Positions 8,488 to 17,681 of a stretch of DNA of 49,247 nt are shown here, one piece after another. The stretch covers positions 64,564-113,810 of the forward strand of contig CAJQLX010000009.1 of assembly GCA_905479265.1 (NCBI GenBank). The letters run 5' to 3'. Made by a program: the position numbers and the translations under genes. Every line of letters begins with the position of its first letter. The stretch's first letter is position 1. The notes under the pieces were generated by a model. It worked only from the letters and a program-made list of their open reading frames with translations, ran no database searches and was not told the origin of the DNA. This stretch comes from an uncultured Alphaproteobacteria bacterium. GTDB lineage: Bacteria > Pseudomonadota > Alphaproteobacteria > UBA7985.

Positions 8488-9801
8488 TTACTTGTAGGCG
8501 ATCAGATCACCGTTTTCGGTAACAAGCAGCATGGTATTTTCTACGATGACCGGTGGCGCAACAAAGCCACCGCGATTTTGAACCCGTCCCAGCAACTTGC
8601 CCGTCGAAGGAGAAACCGTGATGAGCAAGCCTGTGCTGGATGCCAGAACCAAGCGATTTGCCGCGAGAACCGGGCCATACCACTCCACGCGGTCGAGCCG
8701 GGATGCGTCCGCATACTTGGGCAATGACCGCGCCCATGCAACGCCGCCCGTGTCCCGATCAACGGCCACCAAGCGGCCATCGTCCGAGGCGATGAAGTAA
8801 TGCTGCGCCGACGGCCAAGCCATCTGAGTCCCGCCAAATGGCAGTTCCCACGCCTGTATGCCGCGATCAATGTCAAAGGATACGGTTCGATCCGACCCAC
8901 CGACCACAATCAACCGATCCCGGTCAATCAGCGGTGGTCCGCCAACATCGTCGATGAACATGCCAGAGCGCGCCGTGGCGGTCAGCCCGGCAACCGTATC
9001 GCTCCACAGCACACGGCCCGTATCTGACGCCATGGCAAATACTTCACCGCTGGCATAGGCGACATAGGTTACGCCTGCGGCTGCGGCTGGCGCTGTTGAG
9101 CCCAAGATGGTGGTCAGCCCTTCGCGGCCTTCGTGGTCCCAAAGCTTGCGTCCGGTTGCGAGGTCAAAGGCAGCAGCGTGATTATCAATGGTGGTCGTAA
9201 AGACTTTATCACCGTCCACGGACGGGCCACCATGAATGGGCGCGCGCAAGCGCTGCTGCCAAACCACTTCGCCGGTCCGGGGGTTGAGCCCATACAGCCG
9301 CCCTGCGCCTGTACCCGCGAGCAAAACACCGTTGCCGTACGAAACGCCACCGCCAAAAATGCCGTCGCTTTCTGAGGCTGGCATGAGGTTCTTTCGCCAG
9401 CCTATGGCACCGTCAGACAGCCGCATTGCGGTGATTTGCAACTGGCTGTCCATCGCATAGATGACGCCATTGGCGACAATCGGTGCCGAGGTGATGCGGA
9501 ACGCCTTGCCATTGCCGCGCCCGATCGAGCGGCTCCAAATGCGTTTTGGCCGCTCAGCGAGCGAGAGATGATAGACAGCATGGGTTGCGGTCGCGCCGGG
9601 TTGGGTCCAGTCGTTCAAATTCTGAGGCGTCGGCACGGAAATCGGATTTCCAGACCGCGGCACGCCCAAGTCGTCGTCGCTGAACAGTTCAACCCGTGTG
9701 CCCGGCAGTTTGGGATCGTCGTCGTTTAGACGCTCGATCGCCTCGCAACCGGTCAAGGCCACGGTCAGAGCCAGCAATCCTGAACTGATGAGACCCTTCA
9801 T
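8488..9801 (-). CDS. bamB: BamB-like outer-membrane assembly lipoprotein (PQQ-type beta-propeller)
   Basis: 437 residues. The signal peptide ends in the lipobox LTGC (cysteine near residue 19), so the protein is a predicted lipoprotein. The remainder is a run of beta-propeller blades with repeated PQQ-like motifs such as GVIYAMDSQLQITAM, GRLYGLNPRTGEVVW and GRLVAVDRDTGGVAW. BamB helps the BAM complex insert beta-barrel proteins, which fits the two large porins in this window. It lies between yfgM-like and der genes on the same strand. Confidence 0.9.
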   Translation of the reverse strand: MKGLISSGLLALTVALTGCEAIERLNDDDPKLPGTRVELFSDDDLGVPRSGNPISVPTPQNLNDWTQPGATATHAVYHLSLAERPKRIWSRSIGRGNGKAFRITSAPIVANGVIYAMDSQLQITAMRLSDGAIGWRKNLMPASESDGIFGGGVSYGNGVLLAGTGAGRLYGLNPRTGEVVWQQRLRAPIHGGPSVDGDKVFTTTIDNHAAAFDLATGRKLWDHEGREGLTTILGSTAPAAAAGVTYVAYASGEVFAMASDTGRVLWSDTVAGLTATARSGMFIDDVGGPPLIDRDRLIVVGGSDRTVSFDIDRGIQAWELPFGGTQMAWPSAQHYFIASDDGRLVAVDRDTGGVAWARSLPKYADASRLDRVEWYGPVLAANRLVLASSTGLLITVSPSTGKLLGRVQNRGGFVAPPVIVENTMLLVTENGDLIAYK

Positions 9802-9905
9802 CCCGTGGCTGCCCTTTGCTTCCGTTGAACCAACTTGATTCGCATAATAGCGAGAATGTTGGTCTTTGTGTGGATTACGCGATGCGGATTGATAGCTTAG
9901 TGAGG

Positions 9906-10550
9906 TCAGGACCCCGAACCAAGGCTATCACGCAGTGTTTCAGCTCGAGTCTGCAAATCGCGCTCCAACCCTTCGCGTTCCAGCAGCGTTTCGAGAACCG
10001 CCAGCGCTTCTGCGCCCTTGCCGTCACGTGCCAGAACCTGAGCTTTCAGCTCAAGCGCCAATTCAGTGAACACGCCGTCTTCACCAATCAACGGATCGAG
10101 CTTGCCCAGCAGGGTCGCGGCATCGCCGGAATTGATGGCCGAATAGACGCTGAAGATTGTCGCGGCCTTGGCATAGGCATCGCCTTCGCGAACCGATGCC
10201 AGCGCTTCAAGCGCAGCGACCGCGCCAGCTTCGTCGCCTTCGCGCAAGCTCAACTCAGCGCTTTCAAAGCCAGCGAGGACGCTGTTCCCGTTGGAGGGGT
10301 CAGCCGCCAGCGCGGCGAGTTGCTCTTTGGCTGCGGCTGGATCTGTTTCAGCAAGCGCGATGGCGCTGGACAGCTCGCTGGCCTTGGCGGACGTGATCCG
10401 TGACTGGCGATCTTGCCAGAAGTAGCCGACCGTTACGACGACCAGAACCACAATCACCACCAAAAAGAAGACCCAAGAGTAACGTCGCACGCGAGCCATA
10501 AACGCATCGCGGCGCATTTCCTCGTCGATATCGCGAATAATATCAGTCAC
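9906..10550 (-). CDS. YfgM-like membrane-anchored TPR protein
   Basis: 214 residues from a GTG at 10550, chosen because AAGGA lies about nine bases upstream and the protein then begins VTDIIRDIDEEMRRD, as in homologues. One transmembrane helix (about residues 22-44) is followed by a periplasmic alpha-helical region of degenerate TPR-like repeats rich in Ala, Glu and Leu. YfgM family proteins associate with the SecYEG translocon and periplasmic chaperones. Position directly before bamB and der supports the call. A longer reading to 10640 is possible but has no ribosome site. Confidence 0.8.
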   Translation of the reverse strand: MTDIIRDIDEEMRRDAFMARVRRYSWVFFLVVIVVLVVVTVGYFWQDRQSRITSAKASELSSAIALAETDPAAAKEQLAALAADPSNGNSVLAGFESAELSLREGDEAGAVAALEALASVREGDAYAKAATIFSVYSAINSGDAATLLGKLDPLIGEDGVFTELALELKAQVLARDGKGAEALAVLETLLEREGLERDLQTRAETLRDSLGSGS

Positions 10551-10784
10551 AGAATGTATCCTTAACCAAACCGCTTCATTGCTGCGCCATATGTTCCCAA
10601 GCTCTTCCACCTGCAAGAGAGAGCCGGTGAAAATGAACAAAATTTATGTCTAGGCGCATTTTGAGATTCGTCTTAGCGTATTTCGTTACCAAGCAGCAAG
10701 CACACCCATGCGCACCCTCGTTGCAAAGGTGAGCAGGCTGACCATTGAATGACAGGTACAAGCAAGGAAGGGTCTGGCCACAGC

Positions 10785-11207
10785 ATGAGCGACATTGTTT
10801 CCCTCAAAGACTATCGCGACGGTAAGAAGGCGCTGAAATCGGGACACCTTGATGCGGTTAAGGATGGACTGAAAGCACGCGGGAACAAAGGACGGAAACA
10901 TGTTTCCTTTGACCGTATGGAGCTGGGACGACTGCTGTCTTTGTATTCCGAACAAGTCGCAGCAGGTCATTGGAAAGACTACGCCATCGACGCACTGCCG
11001 GGTCAGGCGCTGTTCTCGGTCTATCGCTCAGCCTATGAAAACCCTGATTTCGTTGTTGCCAAGCAAGTCGCAGCAAACGGAAAAGGCCGGGAGTTCGTCG
11101 TCTATAACGGCGCAAAACGCGTTGCCCGTCATGAAACGTTGAGCGAAGCGCTCAAGCACTTTGACCCGCTGCGCGAACGCGCCCGCCTCCGGCTTCAATC
11201 CTTCTAA
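10785..11207 (+). CDS. DUF2794 family protein
   Basis: 140 residues from ATG 10785. The conserved core is FDRMELGRLLSLYSEQVAAGHWKDYAID followed by ALFSVYRSAYENPDFVVAKQV and a C-terminal LSEALKHFDPL, which matches the small alphaproteobacterial family DUF2794. Its function is not established. An alternative ATG at 10749 would add 12 residues; the AAGGAAGG at 10764-10771 favours the later start. It is divergent from the yfgM-bamB-der operon. Confidence 0.8.
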   Translation: MSDIVSLKDYRDGKKALKSGHLDAVKDGLKARGNKGRKHVSFDRMELGRLLSLYSEQVAAGHWKDYAIDALPGQALFSVYRSAYENPDFVVAKQVAANGKGREFVVYNGAKRVARHETLSEALKHFDPLRERARLRLQSF

Positions 11208-11231
11208 GATCGGCCACGATGGACCCTCGGC

Positions 11232-11277
11232 GCTGAAATCTTGATTTCAGCACGGAATTGTTCTCTATCCTCGATAG
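11232..11277. promoter_or_regulatory. Two inverted repeats ahead of the DUF2147 gene
   Basis: A perfect palindrome GCTGAAATC-TT-GATTTCAGC spans 11232-11251, and a smaller CTATC-CTC-GATAG lies at 11265-11277. They lie between the DUF2794 stop and the DUF2147 start. No T-run follows, so neither is an obvious terminator. They could be operator DNA or a leader hairpin for the DUF2147 gene. Confidence 0.45.
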
Positions 11278-11352
11278 GAATTAACGTTTCTACATATCGC
11301 AAACAGAGGGGCGTGATTCGTCCCCCTGATGCATTCTTTGGGAGGATAAATC

Positions 11353-11802
11353 TTGATTAAGTTTTTTGTTGCCGCCGCTGCCCTGTTCGTAACAGCCGCC
11401 AGCGCATCTGCTGAAAGTCTTGGTGGCTACTGGCTGTCCGCAGAAGGCCGCTCGGGTGGCTGTGCCATCGTTGAGTTTACCAAGGATGGCAACGCCTACA
11501 ACGGCAAGGTCGTCGCCATCCTCGAAAGTGACAACAAGTCTTCAGTGGGCAATTTCATGTTCACCAATCTGCGTAAGAAGACCGCTAAAAAAGGTGCGAT
11601 CGAGACCTACGGCGGCGGCAAGGCCTACGCGCCGGACGAGCCAGACTCATCCTACCCCTTTGGTCATGCGCATCTGACCGATGAAAACACCGCATTCATG
11701 GGCGCGGGCAACTGCAACAATCGGATGGAAGTGGTTGACGAGTCAGCCTGCCGCATTGCCGTATTCAAGCGCACAACGCTCAGCCAAAAATCCTGCGCCT
11801 AG
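11353..11802 (+). CDS. Secreted DUF2147-like protein
   Basis: 149 residues starting at TTG 11353, which has GGGAGGA seven bases upstream. A signal peptide (FVAAAALFVTAASASA, cut before ESLGG) leads to a small beta-rich domain with GYWLSAEGRSGGCAIVEF and a glycine/tyrosine-rich core. The pattern of a W near the start and CAIVEF resembles the DUF2147 lipocalin-like family, but the match is by eye only. Four cysteines in the mature part could form disulfides. A strong terminator follows. Confidence 0.6.
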   Translation: MIKFFVAAAALFVTAASASAESLGGYWLSAEGRSGGCAIVEFTKDGNAYNGKVVAILESDNKSSVGNFMFTNLRKKTAKKGAIETYGGGKAYAPDEPDSSYPFGHAHLTDENTAFMGAGNCNNRMEVVDESACRIAVFKRTTLSQKSCA

Positions 11803-11825
11803 GCGTCACAGCTTTTTGCGTACTG

Positions 11826-11854
11826 AAAAAGGCCGCTTCCTGCGGCCTTTTTTT
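11826..11854 (+). terminator. Rho-independent terminator after the DUF2147-like gene
   Basis: Stem AAAAAGGCCGC / GCGGCCTTTTT with a TTCCT loop and a run of seven T. It lies 24 bases after the stop. Confidence 0.92.
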
Positions 11855-11907
11855 GTGGACCGGTTTAAGACTATCATCGCATCGCGAAACGAATTGAGGT
11901 TTGGATC

Positions 11908-13050
11908 ATGATCCGTCGGTTTCCGTGGTCAGCGCTGCTATCGATGCTTGCCCCTTTGGGCCTGCTGCTCATCATGGGGCTGCAGAATGGTGCCTTCTAC
12001 CGGGACGTTGGGGTCAAGGGCACGTTGGTTTGGAAGGTTGACCCGAGATGGTTTTCGGACAATTGGCTCCTAATCACCATCGGGATGGTCTTTTTTGTAG
12101 GCTTCGGCGTCATCCGTTTTGTGCGCCAATGGCGCGCATTCTTGGATTTCGAGCGGTTTGATGAGGACGGGTATTTGACCTTTGCCACCCTCAAAGAGAT
12201 CGGGTGGGCCAAAGATCAAACCGCCAACGCTCTGGTGTCCACAATCGAAGGGCGAGACGTCGCGCTTAAAAACCTACCGGCCCTCGCGCTCAGAGGGCGG
12301 GATGTCGGCGATCAGCTGCCCATCTATGCCCTGCCGAACAAGCCAGAGCGCGTGGTCTGGGCGGGGGAGATCGACGCACCCGCTGATCATGTCTTACCCG
12401 CGCAGGCCACCGATGACAGCAGCCTCGCCGCCCGCGACGCCCAAGAACGCTATGACATGCAAGTCAAGCAAGCCGCCGCCGAAGAATGGCTGAGTGATTT
12501 CACAGCGAAAGCGACCGACGCCGAAGCGGTCAACGACGCCATCTCTCGTTCAACCGATCCCCGTGGAAGCGGCATCGATGCTTCATCCGCTGGCGCGATC
12601 CATACGAAGTTTGTCCGGCTGACCTTCTTCGATTTTTTCGTCATCCCCTTCTTCGTCGTTCACGGCGGCATCTTTCTGACCGTCGGCTTGGGCAGCTTTG
12701 GCGGTGGTGGCGCACCGTTTTTCCCAATCGCTGGTATCTTCGCTTTGGTCGGATTGATCGAGATGGGCTTCGTCGTCTTCATGGCTTCACGGTTGATCCG
12801 CAAGTTACTTCGACGCGGCCAACTGGGGTCGGTTGGCGTGCGCAAGACGGCTTTGTTCTTGGGGTCAAAAGACACGCTGGTCCGCGTCAATAACAGCCCT
12901 CGCCGTGCGTTGATCTTGGAAATAGACGGCCAACGCTATCAGCACGGCCGCTTTAGCCCCGGCAAAATTGCGCATTTGCGAGAAGGCGGTTCCGTCGAAA
13001 TCTTGCAAAATCCCAATGACCCCAAAGTAATTTTCCTGCCAGACCTTTAG
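11908..13050 (+). CDS. Multi-pass membrane protein of unknown function
   Basis: 380 residues with four predicted transmembrane segments at about 8-28, 50-70, 235-260 and 268-295. Between the second and third lies a soluble region of about 160 residues, and about 85 residues follow the last helix. The glycine-rich turn LGSFGGGGAPFFPIAG separates helices 3 and 4. The C-terminal part (RRALILEIDGQRYQHGRF) looks beta-rich. No family was recognised. It stands alone between a terminator and typA. Confidence 0.75.
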   Translation: MIRRFPWSALLSMLAPLGLLLIMGLQNGAFYRDVGVKGTLVWKVDPRWFSDNWLLITIGMVFFVGFGVIRFVRQWRAFLDFERFDEDGYLTFATLKEIGWAKDQTANALVSTIEGRDVALKNLPALALRGRDVGDQLPIYALPNKPERVVWAGEIDAPADHVLPAQATDDSSLAARDAQERYDMQVKQAAAEEWLSDFTAKATDAEAVNDAISRSTDPRGSGIDASSAGAIHTKFVRLTFFDFFVIPFFVVHGGIFLTVGLGSFGGGGAPFFPIAGIFALVGLIEMGFVVFMASRLIRKLLRRGQLGSVGVRKTALFLGSKDTLVRVNNSPRRALILEIDGQRYQHGRFSPGKIAHLREGGSVEILQNPNDPKVIFLPDL

Positions 13051-13182
13051 TCCGCGTTCCTGCGACGCCGATAAGACTTGCATTTCAGGGCGTTGACCCC
13101 GCGCGCGTCAAAGCTCAAAACCCTGCCAAACAAGCGCCATTTCCCCTCCACCACTCCGGCGCATTCGCAAAGGCACTCCACC

Positions 13183-15021
13183 ATGAGTAAAATTCTGCGC
13201 AACATCGCGATCATCGCGCACGTTGACCACGGCAAGACGACCCTCGTTGACTGCCTGCTAAAGCAGTCCGGCCAGTTCCGTGATAACGAGCGCGTCGCTG
13301 AACGGGCGATGGATTCCAACGACATCGAGCGCGAGCGCGGGATCACCATTCTGGCGAAAGTAACCTCCGTTGAGTGGAAAGACACCCGCATTAACATCGT
13401 CGACACGCCGGGCCACGCCGATTTCGGCGGTGAGGTTGAGCGCATTCTGTCCATGGTTGATGGTGTTGTCCTGCTGGTTGATGCCGCCGAAGGCCCAATG
13501 CCACAAACGAAGTTCGTCCTGACCAAAGCGCTTGCGCTTGGCATGCGCCCCATCGTTTTGATCAACAAAGTCGATAAGCCCGATGGCCGTGCTGATTGGG
13601 TTCTGGACGAAACCTTTGACCTGTTCGCCGCGCTGGACGCGACCGAAGAACAGCTCGAATTCCCAGTGCTCTACGCCTCGTCAAAACAAGGCTGGGCCAC
13701 CGACGAGTTGGAAGACGAGCGCACAGACATGGCGCCGCTGTTCAACAAAATCATCGAGCACGTCCCGGCACCAAACGTGGACAGCGTCGATGAGCCATTC
13801 CGCATGCTCGCGACCACCATTGAAGCCAACCCTTTCTTGGGCCGCATTCTGACCGGTCGTATCCAGTCTGGCACCTTGACACCCAACATGGCGATCAAAG
13901 CCTTGGGCATGGAAGGCAACCATCTGGAAAACGGTCGCGCGACGAAGATTCTCGCCTTCCGCGGGTTGGAGCGCCAGCCGATTGAGACGGCACAAGCCGG
14001 TGACATCATCGCGATTGCAGGCCTGACCAAAGCAACCGTGGCTGACACCCTGTGTGCGCCAGAGGTGACGACCGCGCTGAAAGCACAGCCCATCGATCCC
14101 CCAACCCTGTCCATGACCTTCAGCGTCAACGACAGCCCCCTTGCGGGTTTGTCCGGTGATAAAGTCACCAGCCGACTGATCTGGGACCGCTTGCAGAAAG
14201 AAGCCGAAGGTAACGTGGCGCTTCAGGTGTCCGAGACCGATGGCAAAGACGCTTTTGAGGTCGCAGGCCGAGGTGAATTGCAGCTTGCCGTCCTGATCGA
14301 AAACATGCGCCGCGAAGGCTTTGAGCTTTCGGTGTCGCGGCCACGCGTGGTGTACCAGCGCGACGAAAACGGCAACCGTTTAGAGCCGTTTGAAGAAGTC
14401 ACCGTGGACGTGGACGCCGACTATTCCGGTGCTGTTGTCGAGAAAATCGGCATGCGCAAAGGCGAGCTCAAGGACATGCGGCCATCGGGTGGTGGCAAGC
14501 AGCGTTTGTCGTTCATCGCGCCGTCGCGTGCTCTGATCGGCTATTTGGGCGAGTTCCTCACCGATACCCACGGCACGGGCATTCTGAACCGGCGCTTCAG
14601 CCACTATGGTCCGCACAAAGGCACCATTCCGGGCCGACGCAACGGCGTACTGATCTCGATGGAAAACGGCACTTCCGTTGCTTTTGCGCTGTGGAACCTC
14701 GAAGACCGCGGCCCGCTGTTCATTCAGCCCCAGCAGCCGGTCTATCAGGGTTTGATCATTGGTGAGCACGCCAAGGGCAATGACCTCGACGTCAATCCGC
14801 TCAAGGGTAAAAAGCTGACCAACGTCCGGGCCTCTGGAACCGATGATGCCGTGTCTCTGACCACGCCCATCGATATGACACTGGAAAAGGCTTTGGCCTA
14901 CATTCAGGATGATGAGTTGGTGGAAGTCACCCCAGAAGCCGTGCGCATTCGTAAGCGGTTCCTCGACATTCACGAGCGCAAGCGCGATGCCAAGGCCCGC
15001 GCCGCAGCAGAAGCGGCATAG
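13183..15021 (+). CDS. typA: Translational GTPase TypA/BipA
   Basis: 612 residues from ATG 13183, which has AAAGG nine bases upstream and gives the family start MSKILRNIAIIAHVDHGKTT. G1 is AHVDHGKTT, then the switch region RGITILAK, G3 DTPGHADFGGEVER and G4 NKVDKPDGR. EF-G-like domains and the TypA-specific C-terminus follow. TypA binds ribosomes and aids growth under cold or other stress. An in-frame upstream extension to 13078 is unlikely to be translated. Confidence 0.95.
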   Translation: MSKILRNIAIIAHVDHGKTTLVDCLLKQSGQFRDNERVAERAMDSNDIERERGITILAKVTSVEWKDTRINIVDTPGHADFGGEVERILSMVDGVVLLVDAAEGPMPQTKFVLTKALALGMRPIVLINKVDKPDGRADWVLDETFDLFAALDATEEQLEFPVLYASSKQGWATDELEDERTDMAPLFNKIIEHVPAPNVDSVDEPFRMLATTIEANPFLGRILTGRIQSGTLTPNMAIKALGMEGNHLENGRATKILAFRGLERQPIETAQAGDIIAIAGLTKATVADTLCAPEVTTALKAQPIDPPTLSMTFSVNDSPLAGLSGDKVTSRLIWDRLQKEAEGNVALQVSETDGKDAFEVAGRGELQLAVLIENMRREGFELSVSRPRVVYQRDENGNRLEPFEEVTVDVDADYSGAVVEKIGMRKGELKDMRPSGGGKQRLSFIAPSRALIGYLGEFLTDTHGTGILNRRFSHYGPHKGTIPGRRNGVLISMENGTSVAFALWNLEDRGPLFIQPQQPVYQGLIIGEHAKGNDLDVNPLKGKKLTNVRASGTDDAVSLTTPIDMTLEKALAYIQDDELVEVTPEAVRIRKRFLDIHERKRDAKARAAAEAA

Positions 15022-15053
15022 AACGGCCATATCTCAAGGGTAAGCGAGGGCGC

Positions 15054-15599
15054 ATGAAACGAGCATTATTTGCGGGCCTTTGCGCCCTTGCCATCACCGG
15101 ATGCGAGGCCTCTGAAGAACCTTCAGAGTCCTCCGCCGCCGCCCGAACCACGCAACCCGCGACCCAGGCTCAAGCGGCCCCCATGCCGGCTGTTGCCCAG
15201 CCCGCACCGGCGCTGGCCAATCCCGCCGTTGCCCGTGTTGCCGGTGTGCCGACGAATATGCTGGTCAGCAGCCCCCGTGCCGTGGCCCAAGGCGCGATTT
15301 TGGGCGATGCGGACCTCCAGCAACTGTTGGTCGGAAACTCGATTAAACAGGTCGATGACCAATACTGGGCCTATTTCCTGCCCGGCGGTCAGCTCCGCGG
15401 CCTGCTGGTGAACCTCACAGAAACCGGGTCTTATTCGTTCTCAAACGGTGTCGTGTGCAAGTCTTGGCCGACGTGGGCAACGGGAACGCAGCTTTGCTAC
15501 CGCGTGCTCGCTTTGGGCAATGCGCGTTACCGGTTCAGCGGCATCGGCGTCGATAGCTTCGACGTGGTGATCTCGCGCGGAAACCCACAGCGCCTGTAA
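15054..15599 (+). CDS. Lipoprotein with C-terminal cysteine/tyrosine domain
   Basis: 181 residues. The lipobox ITGC places the acylated cysteine at residue 17. An Ala/Pro/Gln linker of roughly 45 residues follows, then a compact domain (about 75-181). It contains VVCKSWPTWATGTQLCYRVLALGNARYRF, a C-x-W ... C-Y pattern seen in small periplasmic proteins that sense or bind envelope ligands. The specific role is unknown. It follows typA by 32 bases and is probably co-transcribed. Confidence 0.7.
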   Translation: MKRALFAGLCALAITGCEASEEPSESSAAARTTQPATQAQAAPMPAVAQPAPALANPAVARVAGVPTNMLVSSPRAVAQGAILGDADLQQLLVGNSIKQVDDQYWAYFLPGGQLRGLLVNLTETGSYSFSNGVVCKSWPTWATGTQLCYRVLALGNARYRFSGIGVDSFDVVISRGNPQRL

Positions 15600-15626
15600 C
15601 CCATCTCTACTCTCACCCTTGGATAC

Positions 15627-15668
15627 AAAAAAGCCGCCCTCAATCATGAAGATCGAGGGCGGAGTTTT
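15627..15668. terminator. Terminator shared by the lipoprotein and porin 1 genes
   Basis: Stem CCGCCCTC / GAGGGCGG (15634-15641 with 15655-15662), extended inward by three more pairs past one mismatch. Read on the minus strand it ends in six T, so it terminates porin 1 best. On the plus strand only TTTT follows. Confidence 0.8.
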
Positions 15669-15726
15669 GCATTGTATCATCTTTTCTGGCGTTGAGCGTC
15701 GCACGCGAAACCCAGCTGTCCAGTGA

Positions 15727-15754
15727 ACTGCGCTCCACTTGAGTGAAGCGCAGT
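15727..15754 (-). other. Hairpin just after porin 1 stop
   Basis: ACTGCGCT (15727-15734) pairs with AGCGCAGT (15747-15754), with three further inner pairs. It lies about 20 bases past the porin stop and has no T-run. It could stabilise the 3' end of an abundant porin mRNA ahead of the true terminator at 15627-15668. Confidence 0.5.
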
Positions 15755-15773
15755 CAGCCAATTGGAGAGAGGC

Positions 15774-17249
15774 TTAGAAGGACAGCGTCGCGCCGACCTT
15801 GCCACCTTCGTCAGCAGCGTCGTAGCCAGCGTAAATGCTCAGGCCACCCATGGACTTAGACAGACCAACAGTAGGCTGCATGTCCTGGTCAACACCCAAG
15901 GACAGACCGAAGCCGTTCAAGGACGTGGACGCACCAACAGAGTAGAACAGGCCGTTCTTCTCATGATCTTCGGTCGCCTTGTTGTAGATGGTTGCATCTA
16001 CGCCAAAGCCAGCGATACCCATGGAAGCGCTCATGCCCCAATCGTTCTGGCTGTCGTAAGCGAAGGCAACAGACATGTCGCCCATAGCGTAGTCGAGACC
16101 AAGGTCCCAAGACGCGATGTCTACGACGTTGCTGGAGTTCAGCATCACGTCAACAGAAGCGGAAAGACCGCCCATGTCGATTGTACCACCGGTCAGGATC
16201 TCAAGGTTAGACGGCGCCGAAGCTGGAGCCAAATCAACCGCTACGAAAGGATTCGCACCCAAGAGGCCTACGCCTTCAACGATAACAGCCAAGCCGTCAA
16301 CGTCGAGGTCAGCAGCATCACCAGCGTCACCAATCGCGGAAACACCACCAGCGTAATCGCCGGTCTGCAGTGTCAGCTTACCGAAACCACCTTCGATGAA
16401 GATCGAAGCGTCAGACGCGGTAACAATCTTAGAAGCGTTGTTCAGGAAGAAGTTGGTCGAAGACGCAGCGACACCTTCAACACAAGCAGCACCTACAACC
16501 ATCTTTGTGGAAGAAGAACGCAGCATTACGGACATGAATGGACCAGCGTAAACGTCACCAGTCAATGCAGCAACGGTACCCGTGCCGTCAAAGTCAACAC
16601 CAGACGCTGTTACAACAGCACCACCAGCGGTCAGCGTAGCCGTGCCACCGGTTACGTGACCAGCAGGCAGGTAACCCGTTGCAGCGAGAGTAGCTGTGTC
16701 GGTTGTGTTAGCAACACCACCAGCGGTCTGGCGCGTCACGGTGAAAGCGGCTGCGGTAGCGCGGCCAGCAACTTTACATACGGTGGAAGCCGCAGCTGGA
16801 CCGACAGGGAGGCCGTAACCGGTGACGGTTGCGCCAACAGACTGCCAAGAGGAGTTGATCTTAACGCCAACGATGTCTTCAGCAGCGATCGCCTGGCCAC
16901 CAGATACATTGTATACAGCAGCTTCAATGTCTGTTGCGCCGGAAACCGTCATCTTAACGAGGTTCTTTGCGCCAGCAGCATCAAGGTATGCGCTAACTTC
17001 AACTTCAGTAGCGGTACCAAGTGTGAAGGAACCACCGTACTTCATGCCAGCGTCCGTGGTGCCAGCAGCTGCGATGCTCAGGGAGATGCTGTTGTAAGCT
17101 TCACCAATGCCGAGGTCGCTTTTATTCTTACCAACGCCGAATTCGACGCCCATGTCGATGGAACCGCCGAGGGTTACGTCTACTGCGCCAGCGGAGCCAG
17201 CAGCAGCTACTGCTGCGAGGCTAGAGCCTGCAATCAGGAACTTTTTCAT
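15774..17249 (-). CDS. Outer-membrane porin 1
   Basis: 491 residues from ATG 17249, with GGAG and GAGA just upstream. The signal peptide ends near residue 22 (GSAGA, mature VDVTLGG). The mature part opens with LGGSIDMGVEFG and ends in GATLSF; the final phenylalanine is the usual BAM recognition residue. Alternating beta-strands fit a trimeric alphaproteobacterial porin. Two cysteines, C158 and C256, flank a Thr/Ala/Gly-rich stretch of 97 residues; porins rarely contain cysteine. The paralogue at 32122-33735 keeps both cysteines. The gene is followed by a terminator and preceded by a structured leader. Confidence 0.85.
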   Translation of the reverse strand: MKKFLIAGSSLAAVAAAGSAGAVDVTLGGSIDMGVEFGVGKNKSDLGIGEAYNSISLSIAAAGTTDAGMKYGGSFTLGTATEVEVSAYLDAAGAKNLVKMTVSGATDIEAAVYNVSGGQAIAAEDIVGVKINSSWQSVGATVTGYGLPVGPAAASTVCKVAGRATAAAFTVTRQTAGGVANTTDTATLAATGYLPAGHVTGGTATLTAGGAVVTASGVDFDGTGTVAALTGDVYAGPFMSVMLRSSSTKMVVGAACVEGVAASSTNFFLNNASKIVTASDASIFIEGGFGKLTLQTGDYAGGVSAIGDAGDAADLDVDGLAVIVEGVGLLGANPFVAVDLAPASAPSNLEILTGGTIDMGGLSASVDVMLNSSNVVDIASWDLGLDYAMGDMSVAFAYDSQNDWGMSASMGIAGFGVDATIYNKATEDHEKNGLFYSVGASTSLNGFGLSLGVDQDMQPTVGLSKSMGGLSIYAGYDAADEGGKVGATLSF

Positions 17250-17681
17250 TTTTTCTCTTCTCCATATGAACCAACCGGACGCACATCCAGGTGGATTCAA
17301 CAATTTAGTTTTCGCCTCAGAAAGAGGACTTGTTCCCTCGCACAAGGGAAACTGCCCATACTCTCGCACAAGAGGTCCGGGCCGCTGCGTGCCTTCTATA
17401 TTGAAGAACACCACGACTGCTTATTGTTCCCCCCGAGCAAGAATGTCTTGAACAATATTCTCTATTTTTAGGATAGGTCGCGGATTGTTGCGCGAAAAAC
17501 ACGAATCTCTCAGGGTAACTTCTTGTTTTTAGGCCAACTTGGGACAAATCAGGCAGCCGTGTGGCCAAGCCCTTCCCCCGCTGGATCTCATGCGAATTTT
17601 AAGCAATTTTGAGTCGCTGTCGATATAACGGCACCTGACTTGCGAGTGTCACGCCAACACTTTTCACTTTTGGGGTTTCCC
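17250..17681. other. 432-base intergenic region between porin 1 and a divergent lipoprotein gene
   Basis: It holds the porin 1 leader with its three hairpins (17275-17374) and, further left to right, an AT-rich stretch around 17400-17530 that probably contains the porin promoter. The right end carries the ribosome site GGGG for the lipoprotein at 17682. No further gene was seen; open frames here lack ribosome sites. Confidence 0.6.
17275..17374 (-). promoter_or_regulatory. Porin 1 mRNA leader with three hairpins sharing one hexaloop
   Basis: Read as mRNA (minus strand) the leader forms three short stem-loops. Each has the loop TGTGCG but a different stem: CTCT/AGAG (17361-17374), TTCCCT/AGGGAA (17333-17350) and CTGGA/TCCGG with one G-U pair (17275-17290). 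The last ends 26 bases before the start codon. Identical loops on unlike stems suggest a repeated RNA recognition site for a small RNA or protein. I cannot place the porin promoter with confidence. Confidence 0.55.

Noticed and set aside
15762-17471. Long plus-strand open frame opposite porin 1 (569 codons)
   Set aside because: It is antisense to a clear porin; its composition is the complement of the porin codons, with no ribosome site or domain.
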